From JABGPL01 sp964387885 (GTDB lineage Bacteria; Electryoneota; AABM5-125-24; Hatepunaeales; Hatepunaeaceae), in the NCBI GenBank assembly GCA_964387885.1, contig CAYLYZ010000004.1:33586-97585 (forward strand): 64,000 nucleotides of DNA, written 5' to 3'. Position numbers and translations under genes: made by a program. A model generated the notes under the pieces. It did not search any database. It worked only from the letters and a program-made list of their open reading frames with translations, and was not told the origin of the DNA. Shown one piece after another: positions 23,744 through 33,101 of this stretch (position 1 is its first letter; each line of letters starts with the position of its first letter).

Positions 23744-26002
23744 TTACCGCATTAAAACGATCTTCTGCATTTCCAACTTTTCCCCAGCTTCCATGTGTAC
23801 AACATACACTCCTGTCGGAAAGTCACCTGCGTTCCATACAAAGGTTTGATTTCCCGCTGTGACACACCTATCCACCAACCTCGCAATTTCTCTCCCATTA
23901 ATATCAAATACTGTTAGCATGACACGGCTGGCTTTCGGCAAATAGATCGACAACATTACCGACGAATTAAACGGATTGGGAGATGCCGGATATAAAACCG
24001 GCGAAACCGGCAAATCCGCTAAATCCGTTAAATCCGTTGTGAATGTCCTTTCGAGAACATTGACAGTCCAGCGGATTGTGTCAGATTCCATGCCTTCATT
24101 CACGTATGCAGTGATTTCAAATTCATCAATTTCTGGAAAGGAGATTTCAATTAGGGATGTGTCACTTTCCAGAGCTTCATTATTTAGGAACCATGAGAAA
24201 TCAAGCGAATCGGATTCTTCATTAAATGGAAAAACTTCAAACACCATGGTTGTGTCTTCTGGTGCAGAAATATCAAACTCATGAGGCCACCACCACCATA
24301 CTATTGATCTAACATTTATATCCCACTCTAAAGTTCTATTCACATTATCATGCATTACCCAGGCGCGGATAATGTGATCACCGGTTAACTCGAACTCATA
24401 CCTGGCGGAATCTTCCCCTTCAAACTCAAAATTGCCGCCTCGCCCGAAGTGTTCCCAGCTATATGTAAAATCCAACTCATTAATAGATCGTACGTGATGC
24501 GAGAAATCAATAAAAGTACCTCGTCTGATTGTAATTAATGTACTATCTGGAAGAAAGCCATCAATGTACCATTCTAAAACGCTGACATGCCAGGTGATAG
24601 CAGATGTGAACTCACCGTCCGATACCTGACACTGCACTTCAAAATCTCCCAATTCATCGAAGATAACAGTGATGGTTGTATCTTCGGATAGACTATCTTC
24701 ACCCATAATCCAAAGATAACTCAGCTCATCGTCCTGCTGATCGAAAGCACGAACGAGGAATTCAACAGTGTCTCCTTCCAGTACCTCGAGCAGTGTGTCT
24801 TCCGGTTCCCAGTGCAGAAATATTGGATTTAAAATTTCAGGCTCAAGTTTCATCACAAGCCCGTTCTCGTTTTCATCATCATGCTGGGCACAGCCTGCAG
24901 CTATGAGAGAACCATCATTTGCGATTGTAACCTCGTGAAAATTGCTGTTTATCCGACCAAGTGATTCAATTTCTTCCATATCATAGATTGAGTGCCATCT
25001 TTCCACACCTGCTGAGTTCAGTCTAATAGCGTAAGGATAACACGTTGAGCCCCAGGCTCCGGCACTAAGTCGCCCAACAATCGTAAAACCATTTTCTTCC
25101 ATCTGGACTATCCCCGGACATGATTCACGAAATTCACCCCGGGCAATTGGTGGGAATCTGTGCCATTCCATTTCTCCGTCATCACCAACTTTCATTAACA
25201 ATATGTGCGGACCCCGCCTGTCGTCGCTAAATAAATATCCAGACATGGCAAAACCTCCGTTGCGTGATGAAGTCATATCAATTATCCAATCCGAATTTTC
25301 TATTTGATGCTCTCGAGACCATATCAATTCACCTCCAAAGTCGACTTTTGCGACCCAGGCTCCTCTTCCTGCTCTACCGGCAGCAACAATTCCTCCCTGT
25401 GTTTCCCGCATAGTGAAAAAGTAATTGTATTCTTGATCTCCATAGCGATTTTCCCAGAGAACATTTCCCTCAAGGTCGAAGCAAATCAAATATCCCATTC
25501 TATTTGACCATCCTGCGCCAATATATTCACCACTCTTCAATTCAATTATTGCATGTAATTCACCCTGTCCGTAACGATTCAGCCAGATCTGGTTGCCTTC
25601 CGCATCTAAGTGAACCACTACTGTTTCAGGTACATTATCCCGATCGGGGAATGGTTCGGCATAACCCCCACACATAAATGTGCCGAAATCGGTTTCGATC
25701 ACGCTAAAGAGGATATCGATTGAATTTTCAAATCCGATTACCGTTTGCCATTGTTCATTCCCATCGTTATCGATTCTAACCGCGAGCATATCAGCAGTGC
25801 TGTCCCATGGCTCTTCAGTGAACGCGCTCCCGCACATTACATAACCATTATCGGGAACGGTATAAATATCACAGAACCTCTCGGCGCGTCCGGTGTCATA
25901 CGTTTGAACCCAATCTAAACCAGGTTGCGCCTGAACCTCAACCAACAAAGGAAAAACAATTATCCACAAGAACACAGTTAGAAAATATGTACTAAATTTC
26001 AT
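23744..26002 (-). CDS. array member A: secreted beta-propeller/Ig-like T9SS protein
   Basis: About 752 residues and last in transcription order of seven paralogues. Signal peptide (to about 27); seven repeats of the form G-hydrophobic-x-x-C/A-G...V/L-x-x-D-x-x-G-x-x-x-W (about 45-390: GYVMCG, GTFMCG, GEYIGAG, GGIVAAG, GGFAMSG, NGFTIVG, GSLIAAG), probably a seven-bladed propeller; three Ig/PKD-like domains (about 395-660), with domain 1 of the QQDDELSYLWIMGED type and domain 2 of the HFGRGGNFEFEGED type; WWWWPHEFDIS; linker FTTDLTDLADLP; type A sorting domain (SPNPFNSSVMLSIYL to KIVLMR). ATG 26002 is chosen over GTG 26011 because GGGTGG is well placed for it. Role unknown; presumably surface binding. 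Confidence 0.85.
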   Translation of the reverse strand: MKFSTYFLTVFLWIIVFPLLVEVQAQPGLDWVQTYDTGRAERFCDIYTVPDNGYVMCGSAFTEEPWDSTADMLAVRIDNDGNEQWQTVIGFENSIDILFSVIETDFGTFMCGGYAEPFPDRDNVPETVVVHLDAEGNQIWLNRYGQGELHAIIELKSGEYIGAGWSNRMGYLICFDLEGNVLWENRYGDQEYNYFFTMRETQGGIVAAGRAGRGAWVAKVDFGGELIWSREHQIENSDWIIDMTSSRNGGFAMSGYLFSDDRRGPHILLMKVGDDGEMEWHRFPPIARGEFRESCPGIVQMEENGFTIVGRLSAGAWGSTCYPYAIRLNSAGVERWHSIYDMEEIESLGRINSNFHEVTIANDGSLIAAGCAQHDDENENGLVMKLEPEILNPIFLHWEPEDTLLEVLEGDTVEFLVRAFDQQDDELSYLWIMGEDSLSEDTTITVIFDELGDFEVQCQVSDGEFTSAITWHVSVLEWYIDGFLPDSTLITIRRGTFIDFSHHVRSINELDFTYSWEHFGRGGNFEFEGEDSARYEFELTGDHIIRAWVMHDNVNRTLEWDINVRSIVWWWWPHEFDISAPEDTTMVFEVFPFNEESDSLDFSWFLNNEALESDTSLIEISFPEIDEFEITAYVNEGMESDTIRWTVNVLERTFTTDLTDLADLPVSPVLYPASPNPFNSSVMLSIYLPKASRVMLTVFDINGREIARLVDRCVTAGNQTFVWNAGDFPTGVYVVHMEAGEKLEMQKIVLMR

Positions 26003-26039
26003 TGGTACCACCCAAGGATTATTTCAATTATTTTCTACA

Positions 26040-28304
26040 CTACCGAACCAAAACCACCTTCCGCATTTTCGACACATCTCCAGCTACCATCCTCACAACA
26101 TAAACTCCTGCTGGATAGTTACTTGCATTCCATACAAACGTTTGATTCCCTACCCCAACACCCCCATCAACCAACCGTGACACTTCCCGCCCATTAACAT
26201 CAAATACAGAAACTGAAACATGGTCAGTTTTCGGCAGATACATCGACAACTTAACCGCAGAATTAAACGGATTAGGACATGCCGGGTAGAGTATCGGCGA
26301 AGCCGGCAAATCCGCTAAATCAGTTAAATCCGTTGTGAATAACCTTTCGCGAACGTCAACCGACCACCTGATCGTGTCCGCTTCAACACCTTCCTGCGTA
26401 AAAGCTGTGATCTCGTACTCACCAACTTCGGGGAAGGATATCTCAACTATTAAATTGTCACATTGTAAAGCTTCACCATTTAGGAACCATGAGAAATCAA
26501 GTGAATCAGATTCTTCGTCGAAGGGAAAAACTTCGAAGACAATAGTTGTATCTTGTCGAGCCGACAGCTCAAACTCATGAGGCCACCACCACCAGATTAT
26601 TGAATGTGCTTCTATCGACCAGACCACGGATTTGGCATCGTCCTCATGCAAAGCCCAACCTTCAAGCCTGTGAACACCGGTCAGGTCGAATTGTGCGGTT
26701 ACCGTTTGATCGTTTCCAAGTTCATTACGTTGGTTGTTCCTATCAAACAGCAGCCATTCGTAGGATATGTCCGGTTCGGCAAGCGCTTCGGCAAAGAGAC
26801 TGAATTCAATCTCGGAACCTCTTCTGGCGGTGAGTTCGGTTTCCTCCGGGAAGTAATTACGAATAGCAAAGTCGGACACATTGATATGCCATGTTATAGC
26901 CGGGGTGAATTCTCCATCTGAGACCTGACATTGCACTTCAAATTCGCCCATCTCGTCGAAGATAACTGTGGTGGTTGAGTCTGAAGAAAGTGTATCTTCT
27001 TCCATAATCCAGAGATAACTCATTTCATCTCCCTGCTGGTCAAAGGCACGGACGAGAAAATCAATTGTATCCCCAAGTAAAACATCAAGCAAGGTATCTT
27101 CCGGTTCATAATGCAGGAAAACAGGCTCTAAAACATCAGGTTCAACTTTGAGTACGATGCCGTTTTGGTTATAATTCCCTTCCTCTTTTTGCTGGTTCAC
27201 AGTTCCGGCAACAATAATGGAATTGTCATTTCCTCGGGTAACTCCACCAAAGGAGTTATAATATGATGCAAACTCCTCTTCATCTCTGAAATTATATGAT
27301 CGCCGCCACCTCTCCTGACCGCTTGGTGCCACTCGGATGACAAGCGGATCTTGCGGTGCGGGTCCACCATCATCAGCAACTCTATAACCCGCCAGGACAA
27401 GTTCACCTCGATCAAGTCGAGCAATGTTGCCTAAATGCGCGCCAAATTCATTCTCCACATTATATTCATGAACATCCTGCAAATCTCCATTTTCGTTTAT
27501 AAAGATTATTGCAGGATCACCTGGATATCTTTCATTTCCCCAAAGGTAACATCCAAGGGCGAATCCACCTTCAGGCTTAGAGACCATTGATTGACATTGT
27601 TGATTTTCATAAGGAGCAAAATACCTCGACCAGATCAATTCACCTTCGAAGTTTATTTTTATCGCCCATACCTGATTAATAGGAAATCGATTATTAAAAT
27701 TTGCCCAACCTGCTGCAATAATGCCTCCCTGAGTTTCTCTCATTGCCATGAAGTAATTAAGCCTTCCCTCCCCATAACTCTCCTCCCAGATCGAATTACC
27801 TTCATAATCTGTACATATTATATATCCTTGACGTCCTTCATCTTCCCTTCCTGCCATAACGAATTCACCACTCTTCAATTCAATGACCGCATGAAACCAA
27901 CCTTCAGCATATGTATTTGACCAAATCTGGTTTCCATCTCTGTTGACCAAGGTGGCTGCTGCTTGCCCATCACTTTCCCCTACGAAGATGAAATCGGTCG
28001 AATCCGTCTCGATTATACTCCAAGCTCGATCTTCGGCATCTTCGACTCCAAAGGTCTCCGACCATATTTGATTTCCATTTTCTTCAATTCTGACCACCCA
28101 TGATTCGTAAGATGCATAGTTTCTAACCTCACCCTCGTAAGAATATCCACACATAATGTAGCCATCATCAGGTATCGCGTAGATGTCGGTGAATCGTTCG
28201 TGTATACCGGTATTAAACGTGTGCATCCAGGCAATCGGAGGTTGAGCGTAGGATAAAACTGATAAAAGAGGAACTGATAGAATTACCAAGAACAATCGAA
28301 ACAT
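26040..28304 (-). CDS. array member B: secreted beta-propeller/Ig-like T9SS protein
   Basis: 754 residues. Signal peptide (to SYA-QPP), propeller repeats, then Ig domain 1 like members A and D (QQGDEMSYLWIMEED) but Ig domain 2 of the other type (YEWLLFDRNNQRNELGND), so this copy is a mosaic. WWWWPHEFELS, linker FTTDLTDLADLP and sorting domain (CPNPFNSAVKLSMYL to KVVLVR) are intact. Its ATG has AAAGGAG seven bases upstream. The gap to member A is only 37 nt, so the two may share a transcript. Confidence 0.87.
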   Translation of the reverse strand: MFRLFLVILSVPLLSVLSYAQPPIAWMHTFNTGIHERFTDIYAIPDDGYIMCGYSYEGEVRNYASYESWVVRIEENGNQIWSETFGVEDAEDRAWSIIETDSTDFIFVGESDGQAAATLVNRDGNQIWSNTYAEGWFHAVIELKSGEFVMAGREDEGRQGYIICTDYEGNSIWEESYGEGRLNYFMAMRETQGGIIAAGWANFNNRFPINQVWAIKINFEGELIWSRYFAPYENQQCQSMVSKPEGGFALGCYLWGNERYPGDPAIIFINENGDLQDVHEYNVENEFGAHLGNIARLDRGELVLAGYRVADDGGPAPQDPLVIRVAPSGQERWRRSYNFRDEEEFASYYNSFGGVTRGNDNSIIVAGTVNQQKEEGNYNQNGIVLKVEPDVLEPVFLHYEPEDTLLDVLLGDTIDFLVRAFDQQGDEMSYLWIMEEDTLSSDSTTTVIFDEMGEFEVQCQVSDGEFTPAITWHINVSDFAIRNYFPEETELTARRGSEIEFSLFAEALAEPDISYEWLLFDRNNQRNELGNDQTVTAQFDLTGVHRLEGWALHEDDAKSVVWSIEAHSIIWWWWPHEFELSARQDTTIVFEVFPFDEESDSLDFSWFLNGEALQCDNLIVEISFPEVGEYEITAFTQEGVEADTIRWSVDVRERLFTTDLTDLADLPASPILYPACPNPFNSAVKLSMYLPKTDHVSVSVFDVNGREVSRLVDGGVGVGNQTFVWNASNYPAGVYVVRMVAGDVSKMRKVVLVR

Positions 28305-28349
28305 TTGAAACTCCTTTGTGCCTTCAAGTAAAACAACATGGGAATTATC

Positions 28350-30575
28350 CTATCGAGCTAAAACAATCTTCCGCAGTTTCGATACATCACCATTTTCCAT
28401 CCTCACAACGTAAACTCCAGCCGGAAAGCAACTCGCATCCCACACAAGCGACTGACTTCCTGCCCCGACATCTCCATCAACCAACCTCGAAATTTCCCGA
28501 CCACTAATTTCAAATATAGAGAGCGAAACGTAATTCGATTTGGGCAAATACATCGACAACTTAACCACAGAATTAAACGGATTAGGACATGCCGGGTAAA
28601 GCACCGGCGAAGCCGGCAAATCCGATAAATCCGTTAAATCCGTTGTGAATAACCACTCCTCAACATCAACAATCCAGCGGATTGTATCTGCTTCTATACC
28701 GTCGTGAACTATTGAGGTTACATCATACCAACCAACTTCAGGGAATGCTAAATCAATGTTGGATGTATCATTGTTAAGTCGCACATTATCCAACAACCAG
28801 ATATATTCGAGCGAGTCCGAATTCTCATTAAGAGGAGTGATGACAAACTCAAGTGTTGAGTCAACGTAGGCAGATATCTCAAGCTCAGCTGGCCACCACG
28901 ACCATATTGCGGAACGGACGTTTATAATCCACGTAACCTCATCGCTTTCATCTTCAAATGTAACAAGAGCCTGTAATTGATGGCGTCCCGACTGATCGAA
29001 CAACACAGAAACGGCATCAGCACCAGCGATCTCCTCCTGCCGTTGGTCGCGATTTGTCAGGTTCCAGGTATTTTCAACTTCGATCTCCTCGATTGCCGCA
29101 ATATCAATCTCGAAATTTATCTCCGTTCCCCGTCTTATTACTAAGTCGAGGTTGTCCGGTTCGAAACTGCGAATAAAAAATTCTTCAACACGAACCATCC
29201 ATAACAACGAGTCCGCGTGGACAGCATCTGAGACATAACAAGCAACAAGATGATCGTCGAGTTCATCGAAAGTGATTATGTTTGAAGTATCCGTTGCGAC
29301 TGTATCCTGATCAAATGTCCAGATATATGACAAAGAGTCACCCTGCATGTCTTCAGCTCGCACGGTAAATTCAATTGAATCTCCCTGCAGAACTGTCAGT
29401 TCAAGGTTTTCGGGTCTGAAAAAGATTATCTCAGGAGGTGAAATCATTTGCTGTAATTTTATTAGAATCCCATCCGGACCGCGTTGTTCTCCTCGAGCAA
29501 TATATCCAGTTCCCGCTATCAAAGCCATACCATCGTGTCCTACTACAGTTGATCTATATCCAAATATAACTCTATCTTCCCCTCGACCATCGGTTCTTCG
29601 CATGACTTCATTGCCGGCAACATCAGTACGAAGTATGAGAGCATCATTTGTCCCACTTGCTTCTCCAACCAGGATAAAGCCACCATCCTCCATTTGAGCT
29701 AAACAATTACTCCAATCATTTCGATCGAAATTAAAAGTGCTGCTCCACAATTCGTTACCCTCATCATCAATTCTGAGCAGGAGAATATCACCACCGCCCT
29801 GGTCTAAGACTCTATGCCCACTCGCGGCAAATCCCCCATCCCGACATGAGATAATCGACATTAATTGGCTTCTCCCATAGGTGCGCTCCCATAAGACCTC
29901 ACCCTCGAAATCAGTTCTGACGATCCAGGCTTGTCGACCGTTATTCTGACCCGAAATGAGGAGGCCACCATCGACTTCGCGCAGTGCACGAAACCACCTA
30001 CCGGGATAGATTCGCTCCCATAATACATTTCCATCACCATCAAGCATAACTGCCATCGAATTGTATTCTCCATCTCGACCAACTGCTGCAAACGTACCAT
30101 TTTTGAGTTCAATGACTGCATAGCATTCACCGATTCCGGGTGCACCATAGATTCGCCACCAGAGCACATCACCCTCCGGATCGGTTCTAAGTACTGAGAA
30201 ATTACCAACAAACTCTCTCTCGCGAGCTCTACCACCGAGCAGAAAACCTCCGGCATCGTCCTGAATCAGTGTATAACACATATTGTTAAGGTGGGGGAAT
30301 CGGTCGTCCGTATAAATTCTCTGCCTGAGTACTCCACCATTTTGATCCAGGACGATTAGCCAATACCCGGAAACACCACCCCCGGTCAGAGATTGCCCAG
30401 CCATAGCATAACCTCCCTCAGCAGTCGCGAAGACATCGTTTATGTAGTTCGGCCGACTATTATTGTCGTAATAATTTATCCACTCGTTGCGCGGTTGAGC
30501 GTGAAGTATTGTTGCCAATATTCCGCATGTCAACAAAAAGAGATAAATTAAGTGACTTTTCCCTTTCCCTGGCAT
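28350..30575 (-). CDS. array member C: secreted beta-propeller/Ig-like T9SS protein
   Basis: 741 residues, the most divergent in the N-terminal half. Signal peptide to LHA-QPR, propeller repeats (GGYAMAG, GGFLLGG, GTFAAVG, GGLLISG, GGFAASG, GGFILVG, MALIAG). Ig domain 1 is SYIWTFDQDT and domain 2 NTWNLTNRDQRQEE. The Trp motif is altered to IWSWWPAELEIS where five of the other copies have WWWWPHE followed by FDIS, FEIS or LELS. Linker FTTDLTDLSDLP and sorting domain (to KIVLAR) present. GGAGCG precedes the ATG. Confidence 0.86.
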   Translation of the reverse strand: MPGKGKSHLIYLFLLTCGILATILHAQPRNEWINYYDNNSRPNYINDVFATAEGGYAMAGQSLTGGGVSGYWLIVLDQNGGVLRQRIYTDDRFPHLNNMCYTLIQDDAGGFLLGGRAREREFVGNFSVLRTDPEGDVLWWRIYGAPGIGECYAVIELKNGTFAAVGRDGEYNSMAVMLDGDGNVLWERIYPGRWFRALREVDGGLLISGQNNGRQAWIVRTDFEGEVLWERTYGRSQLMSIISCRDGGFAASGHRVLDQGGGDILLLRIDDEGNELWSSTFNFDRNDWSNCLAQMEDGGFILVGEASGTNDALILRTDVAGNEVMRRTDGRGEDRVIFGYRSTVVGHDGMALIAGTGYIARGEQRGPDGILIKLQQMISPPEIIFFRPENLELTVLQGDSIEFTVRAEDMQGDSLSYIWTFDQDTVATDTSNIITFDELDDHLVACYVSDAVHADSLLWMVRVEEFFIRSFEPDNLDLVIRRGTEINFEIDIAAIEEIEVENTWNLTNRDQRQEEIAGADAVSVLFDQSGRHQLQALVTFEDESDEVTWIINVRSAIWSWWPAELEISAYVDSTLEFVITPLNENSDSLEYIWLLDNVRLNNDTSNIDLAFPEVGWYDVTSIVHDGIEADTIRWIVDVEEWLFTTDLTDLSDLPASPVLYPACPNPFNSVVKLSMYLPKSNYVSLSIFEISGREISRLVDGDVGAGSQSLVWDASCFPAGVYVVRMENGDVSKLRKIVLAR

Positions 30576-30737
30576 TGAGAACGCTCCATTCTATTTGAGG
30601 TGAAACGTGAATAAGTTCTCGTCGCTACAATCGATAATGATCACCGTCAGAATCAACCGGAAGTTATTATCAGGTCTCCCAATAATGGAGAGGAACAAGC
30701 ATATTCACCCTTTCTCGTGGAACTTTTTTAATTTCTG

Positions 30738-30759
30738 GCGGATAGACATATCCGCTCTC
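30738..30759. repeat. GGAG-headed palindrome between array members C and D
   Basis: GCGGATA (30738-30744) and TATCCGC (30749-30755) flank GACA, and TCTCC follows; on the minus strand it reads GGAGA plus palindrome. The nearly identical core is found at 55017-55040. It sits 13 nt after the stop of member D and could terminate that transcript. No gene is seen in 30576-30767. Confidence 0.6.
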
Positions 30760-30767
30760 CCCGAAAA

Positions 30768-33053
30768 TTACCTAACCAATACAACCTTCTCCATTTCCAC
30801 CACATCACGAGTTTTCATTCGCACAACATAAACCCCTGCCGGAAAATCACCTGCATTCCAAACAAAAGTCTGATTTCCCACCCCAATATTCCCATCAGCC
30901 AACCGCGAAACCTCTCGCCCATTAATGTCAAAAACCGAGAGCGAAACATGGTTTTCCTTCGGCAGATACATCGACAACTTAACCGAAGAATTAAAGGGAT
31001 TAGGACTTGCAGGATAAAGCACCGGCGTAGTCGGTAAATCTGCGTAATCTGTGTCATCTGCTGTGAATGACCTCTCGAGAACATCAATTGTCCAGCGAAT
31101 AGTGTCTACTTCCACACCTTCTTGCACATAAGCTATTATTTCATATTCGCCAATCTCAGGGAAGGAAATTTCAATCAGAGAGGTGTCACAGTCCAATACC
31201 TCATCATCAAGGAACCACGAATACTCAAGAGAATCGGATTCTTCATTAAAGGGGAATACCTCAAAAACAATCGTAGTGTCATCCTGTGCTGATAATACAT
31301 TCTCATGTGGCCACCACCACCAGATAATAGATCTCACATTCACATCCCACTCGACAGTTTTGCTCTCCTCATCTTTGATTACCCAGGCACGAATAATGTG
31401 ATCGCCTGTTAAATCAAAATCAAATCTGGCTGAGTCCTCACCTTCGAATTCGAAATTACCTCCTCGCCCAAAGTGTTCCCATTGGTATTCAAATTCAAAC
31501 TCTTCAATCGCTCGGACGTGGTGGCTGAAATCTAACGTTGTTCTCCGTCTTATTGCTATATTAGTGCTGTCAGGCAGGAAGGAATCAATGTACCATTCGA
31601 CGACGCTTAAATGCCAGGTGATTGTCGGTGCAAGTTCACCATCGGTAACTTCACATTGCACTTCGAATTCACCTGTTTCACCAAAGATAATTGTTGTTGT
31701 TGAGTCGGTCGACAAAGTATCTTCCCCCATTATCCAGAGGTAACTCACTTCATCACCTTGATCATCCCGCACCCTTACCATAAAATCAACAGTATCACCC
31801 TGCAGAACCGTTAGCATAGTGTCAAAAGGTGACCATGAAATAAATTGAGGAGCCAGAACTTCCGGTTCGAGTTTCATTACAAATGCATTATTTGCTTCCT
31901 CTAAACCAGTGCAATCAACTGTTCCACAAGCTACATACGAATTATCATTTCCTCGAACAACACATGAGAATGTGTTCCCATGGCCGAATCCGGCCCATTC
32001 TTCAAATTCATAAATCTCGTGCCACCGTTCCGTACCATTAGAACGTATGCGCATTGCCATCGGATGTGCAGGGAAATATCGACCTCTGTCATAACCACCA
32101 GCCAAAACGAACCCATCATCGTTTAAGCGGAAAACTTCAGCTCCATAGTCATATAGGTTATTACCGGTCACATCAATTAGGTGCGACCAGATTTCAACGC
32201 CTTCATTATTGATTTTCACGATGAGGAGATCCTGTCCGGTGCGTCCATCGTCCAACGCCCAGCTACCACCTGTAAAAATGAAATCCTGACCTTCCGTAGA
32301 TGACATTCCACCAAAACTATCATTGTATCGGTAATCGTATTGATGTTCCCATATTAATTCTCCTTCAAAATCAACTTTCACTGCCCATCCATTGATAGTC
32401 TCTGTACGGTTCGGAGTTCCGATTATTACCGTTCCTCCAAGAACCACCCCTCCGGCAGTCTCTCTCATTGTAGAGAAAGAATTAGCTCTCTCTTCACCGT
32501 ACCGACGCTGCCAGATAACATTTCCGTCAAAATCAAGACATAATATATACCCCTGTGCTTCAGATCCACCACAGAAAAGGAATTCTCCACTTTTTAACTC
32601 GATTACTTCATTCAGGGCACCAGTCCCATAGTCATTATACCATACGATTTCACCATCTTCATCTATGTGAAGGGCAACAGCATGTCTGGGATTTCTCCCA
32701 TTTGGCCAGATTTGAGATGTCGCTGCCACCACAAATGTACTTGAGTCGGTCTGAATGATATCATTTGCTCTGTCAATCACATCTCCATCTTCCACGTTCA
32801 TTCCGTATATACCGTGCCAGAGCTCTTCACCCTCATCGTTAATTCTCGTCACGATTATGTCAGTTGTTTGATCTGCTCCGTGATCAGTGTAGATCCAACC
32901 ACTACACACGTATCCATTTCCGGGAATGGTGTAAATATCAGAGAAATGTTCATTCCTGCCATAGTGAAACGTGTTTACCCAATCAGTTGGTGGTTGAGCC
33001 AATAAATTGAATGAACATAGAAGCATAATAGCAATGCTATTTTTAACGCTCAT
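30768..33053 (-). CDS. array member D: secreted beta-propeller/Ig-like T9SS protein
   Basis: 761 residues. Signal peptide (to NLLA-QPP), propeller repeats, Ig domain 1 of the DDQGDEVSYLWIMGED type and domain 2 of the HFGRGGNFEFEGED type, WWWWPHENVLS, sorting domain (SPNPFNSSVKLSMYL to KVVLVR). Its linker is FTADDTDYADLP: the underlying 9-bp DNA repeat has switched to an AGATTACGC-like unit, unlike the six other copies. A strong GGAGGA site precedes the ATG. Confidence 0.87.
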   Translation of the reverse strand: MSVKNSIAIMLLCSFNLLAQPPTDWVNTFHYGRNEHFSDIYTIPGNGYVCSGWIYTDHGADQTTDIIVTRINDEGEELWHGIYGMNVEDGDVIDRANDIIQTDSSTFVVAATSQIWPNGRNPRHAVALHIDEDGEIVWYNDYGTGALNEVIELKSGEFLFCGGSEAQGYILCLDFDGNVIWQRRYGEERANSFSTMRETAGGVVLGGTVIIGTPNRTETINGWAVKVDFEGELIWEHQYDYRYNDSFGGMSSTEGQDFIFTGGSWALDDGRTGQDLLIVKINNEGVEIWSHLIDVTGNNLYDYGAEVFRLNDDGFVLAGGYDRGRYFPAHPMAMRIRSNGTERWHEIYEFEEWAGFGHGNTFSCVVRGNDNSYVACGTVDCTGLEEANNAFVMKLEPEVLAPQFISWSPFDTMLTVLQGDTVDFMVRVRDDQGDEVSYLWIMGEDTLSTDSTTTIIFGETGEFEVQCEVTDGELAPTITWHLSVVEWYIDSFLPDSTNIAIRRRTTLDFSHHVRAIEEFEFEYQWEHFGRGGNFEFEGEDSARFDFDLTGDHIIRAWVIKDEESKTVEWDVNVRSIIWWWWPHENVLSAQDDTTIVFEVFPFNEESDSLEYSWFLDDEVLDCDTSLIEISFPEIGEYEIIAYVQEGVEVDTIRWTIDVLERSFTADDTDYADLPTTPVLYPASPNPFNSSVKLSMYLPKENHVSLSVFDINGREVSRLADGNIGVGNQTFVWNAGDFPAGVYVVRMKTRDVVEMEKVVLVR

Positions 33054-33101
33054 TTTTCCTCCATTCTGAAAGTTTAGACTATCATTGAAGTGGCTTCTTA
33101 T